This document shows positions 63,001 through 64,000 of a stretch of 64,000 nucleotides of DNA, piece after piece (within the stretch, counting starts at the first letter, position 1; every line of letters starts with the position of its first letter). The translations under genes and the position numbers were made by a program. Below the pieces are notes generated by a model, which was not told the origin of the DNA, made no database searches, and saw nothing but the letters and a program-made list of their open reading frames with translations. The stretch covers positions 2,676,001 through 2,740,000 of the forward strand of contig JAFBJZ010000831.1 of NCBI GenBank assembly GCA_016785225.1. The letters run 5' to 3'. Source of the stretch: Psettodes erumei (Eukaryota > Chordata > Actinopteri > Pleuronectiformes > Psettodidae).

Positions 63001-64000
63001 CTTGATGCTGCAAGAGGCATCATAGAATTTCTTTTTCCTTTTTTTTTGCTTTGCGTCCTGTTTCCTGTCAAACAGTAAGCATTACTAATGTCAAATGGCA
63101 ATATATTTGTCATTCCTCCTTTTCAATTTGACAAGCACTTCTTGGTTACTACTTCCAGGACATGAATACTGACACACACTTATAAATCTTTTCCAGTGTT
63201 TTTTCCCCTGTCCCTCAAATACAGTGCGCTACTGTACACAGCAGTATCCTCCAGTGTCTGATCCCGGTGCATTAGTGTGGCATTTTCTGCATCGGGTCAC
63301 CTCTCTATCAACTAATTACAGCTCATTTCCCTTTAAAAGGCTCGCTGTGAGCTGCAGGGCCAGCTAAGCAGCTTGGGGACGTTTTCTTCACCACACTGAG
63401 AGGAAGAGCCTTTAGATGCCAGTCACAATTATAGCCAATATGGCCCTGAGCCACTGCACACTGTGCCCATCACACTTCCCTAGCAGCCGATAAGATAAAG
63501 CCTGAATTATTCATTATTAAATGTAGGCATGTTTCCATGTTGACCAGCTTAATTGAGGAACTAGTGTAGCTCGCGGTGTTGTCGCAGCAGCATCCAGATA
63601 CAGACGTGCATATAGAGGAGTTGATATAGTGGTTGTTCCATAATCCAGCTTGCCCAAATACAACCCCCCCCCCCCAACCCCACACATACACACTCTAGGC
63701 AACTGCCAAATCCACTCACTTCATCTAAGGGAAAAATTTATTCACTCACAAATTGAGTGAGAAGAGTAATATGTTCAGCTCCCCCCTTCATTCATTTATC
63801 CTCCTTCCACCCTTGAATTAATTTGCAGAGATATTCAGTGGGGTTCTCATGCTGAATTTTACAATTTTAACATCTTCACCTTTCAAAAAAATGATTCTTT
63901 CCCCCATAGCATTACTTGAGGACTGATTTGATTTGCATAAGTACTGTCATTCTTAAACTAAGTCTGACACTATGTCTCGGCAATGCTTATGTGCAATAGA
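57068..64000. other. Non-coding stretch, no gene seen
   Basis: Short frames only. Simple features: a T run at about 58799-58812, a TG-rich and G-rich patch at 62284-62335, and a C run at 63664-63675. The part 63290-63620 is complex, low in simple sequence and rich in AATTA/TTAATT and GATAA words, with a CNE-like look that cannot be tested here. Confidence 0.5.
63664..63675. repeat. C homopolymer (12)
   Basis: Twelve uninterrupted C residues, followed by AACCCC. Length is uncertain in assemblies. Confidence 0.9.

Noticed and set aside
1..64000. CRISPR arrays, operons, phage or integrative elements
   Set aside because: No regularly spaced repeats with unique spacers, no clustered same-strand genes and no ribosome-binding sites; sequence texture is vertebrate.
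1..64000. tRNA, rRNA and known microRNA genes
   Set aside because: No cloverleaf boxes or rRNA wording noticed, and none of the familiar conserved neural microRNA sequences were spotted by eye. A covariance-model scan would be needed to exclude them fully.

Overview
The window looks like ordinary non-coding chromosomal DNA from a ray-finned fish, probably a percomorph-like teleost. Four pointers: (i) long AT-moderate stretches with no open reading frame that reads as a complete protein; (ii) many perfect CA/TG and TC microsatellites; (iii) decayed copies of dispersed repeats whose wording I recognise as typical of teleosts: a Tc1-like transposon, a hAT-like non-autonomous element carrying a nested repeat, and three short interspersed families; (iv) splice-site-like and CpG-island-like signals instead of operons or Shine-Dalgarno sites. 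I see no bacterial, viral, CRISPR, rRNA or tRNA feature.

Layout. 1-8.7 kb: non-coding, with three teleost repeat relics (2.25-2.5, 4.27-4.47, 6.6-6.8 kb). 8.7-11 kb: homopolymer C and G tracts, a nested hAT-like relic (9.25-9.95 kb) and a 60-bp TG microsatellite. 11-25.2 kb: non-coding, with a 24-bp perfect palindrome inside a CNE-like stretch (12.8-13.15 kb), a G-rich quadruplex-type tract (16.9 kb), a strong hairpin (20.23 kb) and several low-confidence exon candidates on the plus strand (13.3, 19.8, 22.0 kb). 25.28-26.47 kb: a nearly full-length but dead Tc1-like transposon on the minus strand. 26.5-50.8 kb: gene-poor, with inverted CA/TG microsatellites (38.0/38.3 kb), a short telomere-like tract (37.34 kb), an 84-nt exon candidate (32.26 kb), a minus-strand exon candidate with a hydrophobic segment (46.6 kb), a 13-bp perfect hairpin (49.55 kb) and a back-to-back splice site (49.01 kb). 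50.8-53 kb: the most gene-like part, a CpG-rich block with a TC/CA microsatellite, a probable 5' non-coding exon ending in a strong splice donor at 51620, and a second, TATA-containing promoter candidate at 52.81 kb. 53-64 kb: non-coding, with a near-perfect recursive-splice-site motif at 57.06 kb and another CNE-like stretch near the right end.

Interpretation. The simplest reading is a large intron or gene-desert segment next to, or containing, the promoter and first exon of a plus-strand gene whose coding exons lie outside the window to the right. Back-to-back splice motifs would fit a very long intron, but this is inference. I cannot name the gene. The exon candidates do not chain in a compatible reading frame, so I do not assemble them into a gene model. 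I found no convincing new biological system; the items most worth testing are the 51 kb promoter/first exon and the 57.06 kb splice motif.
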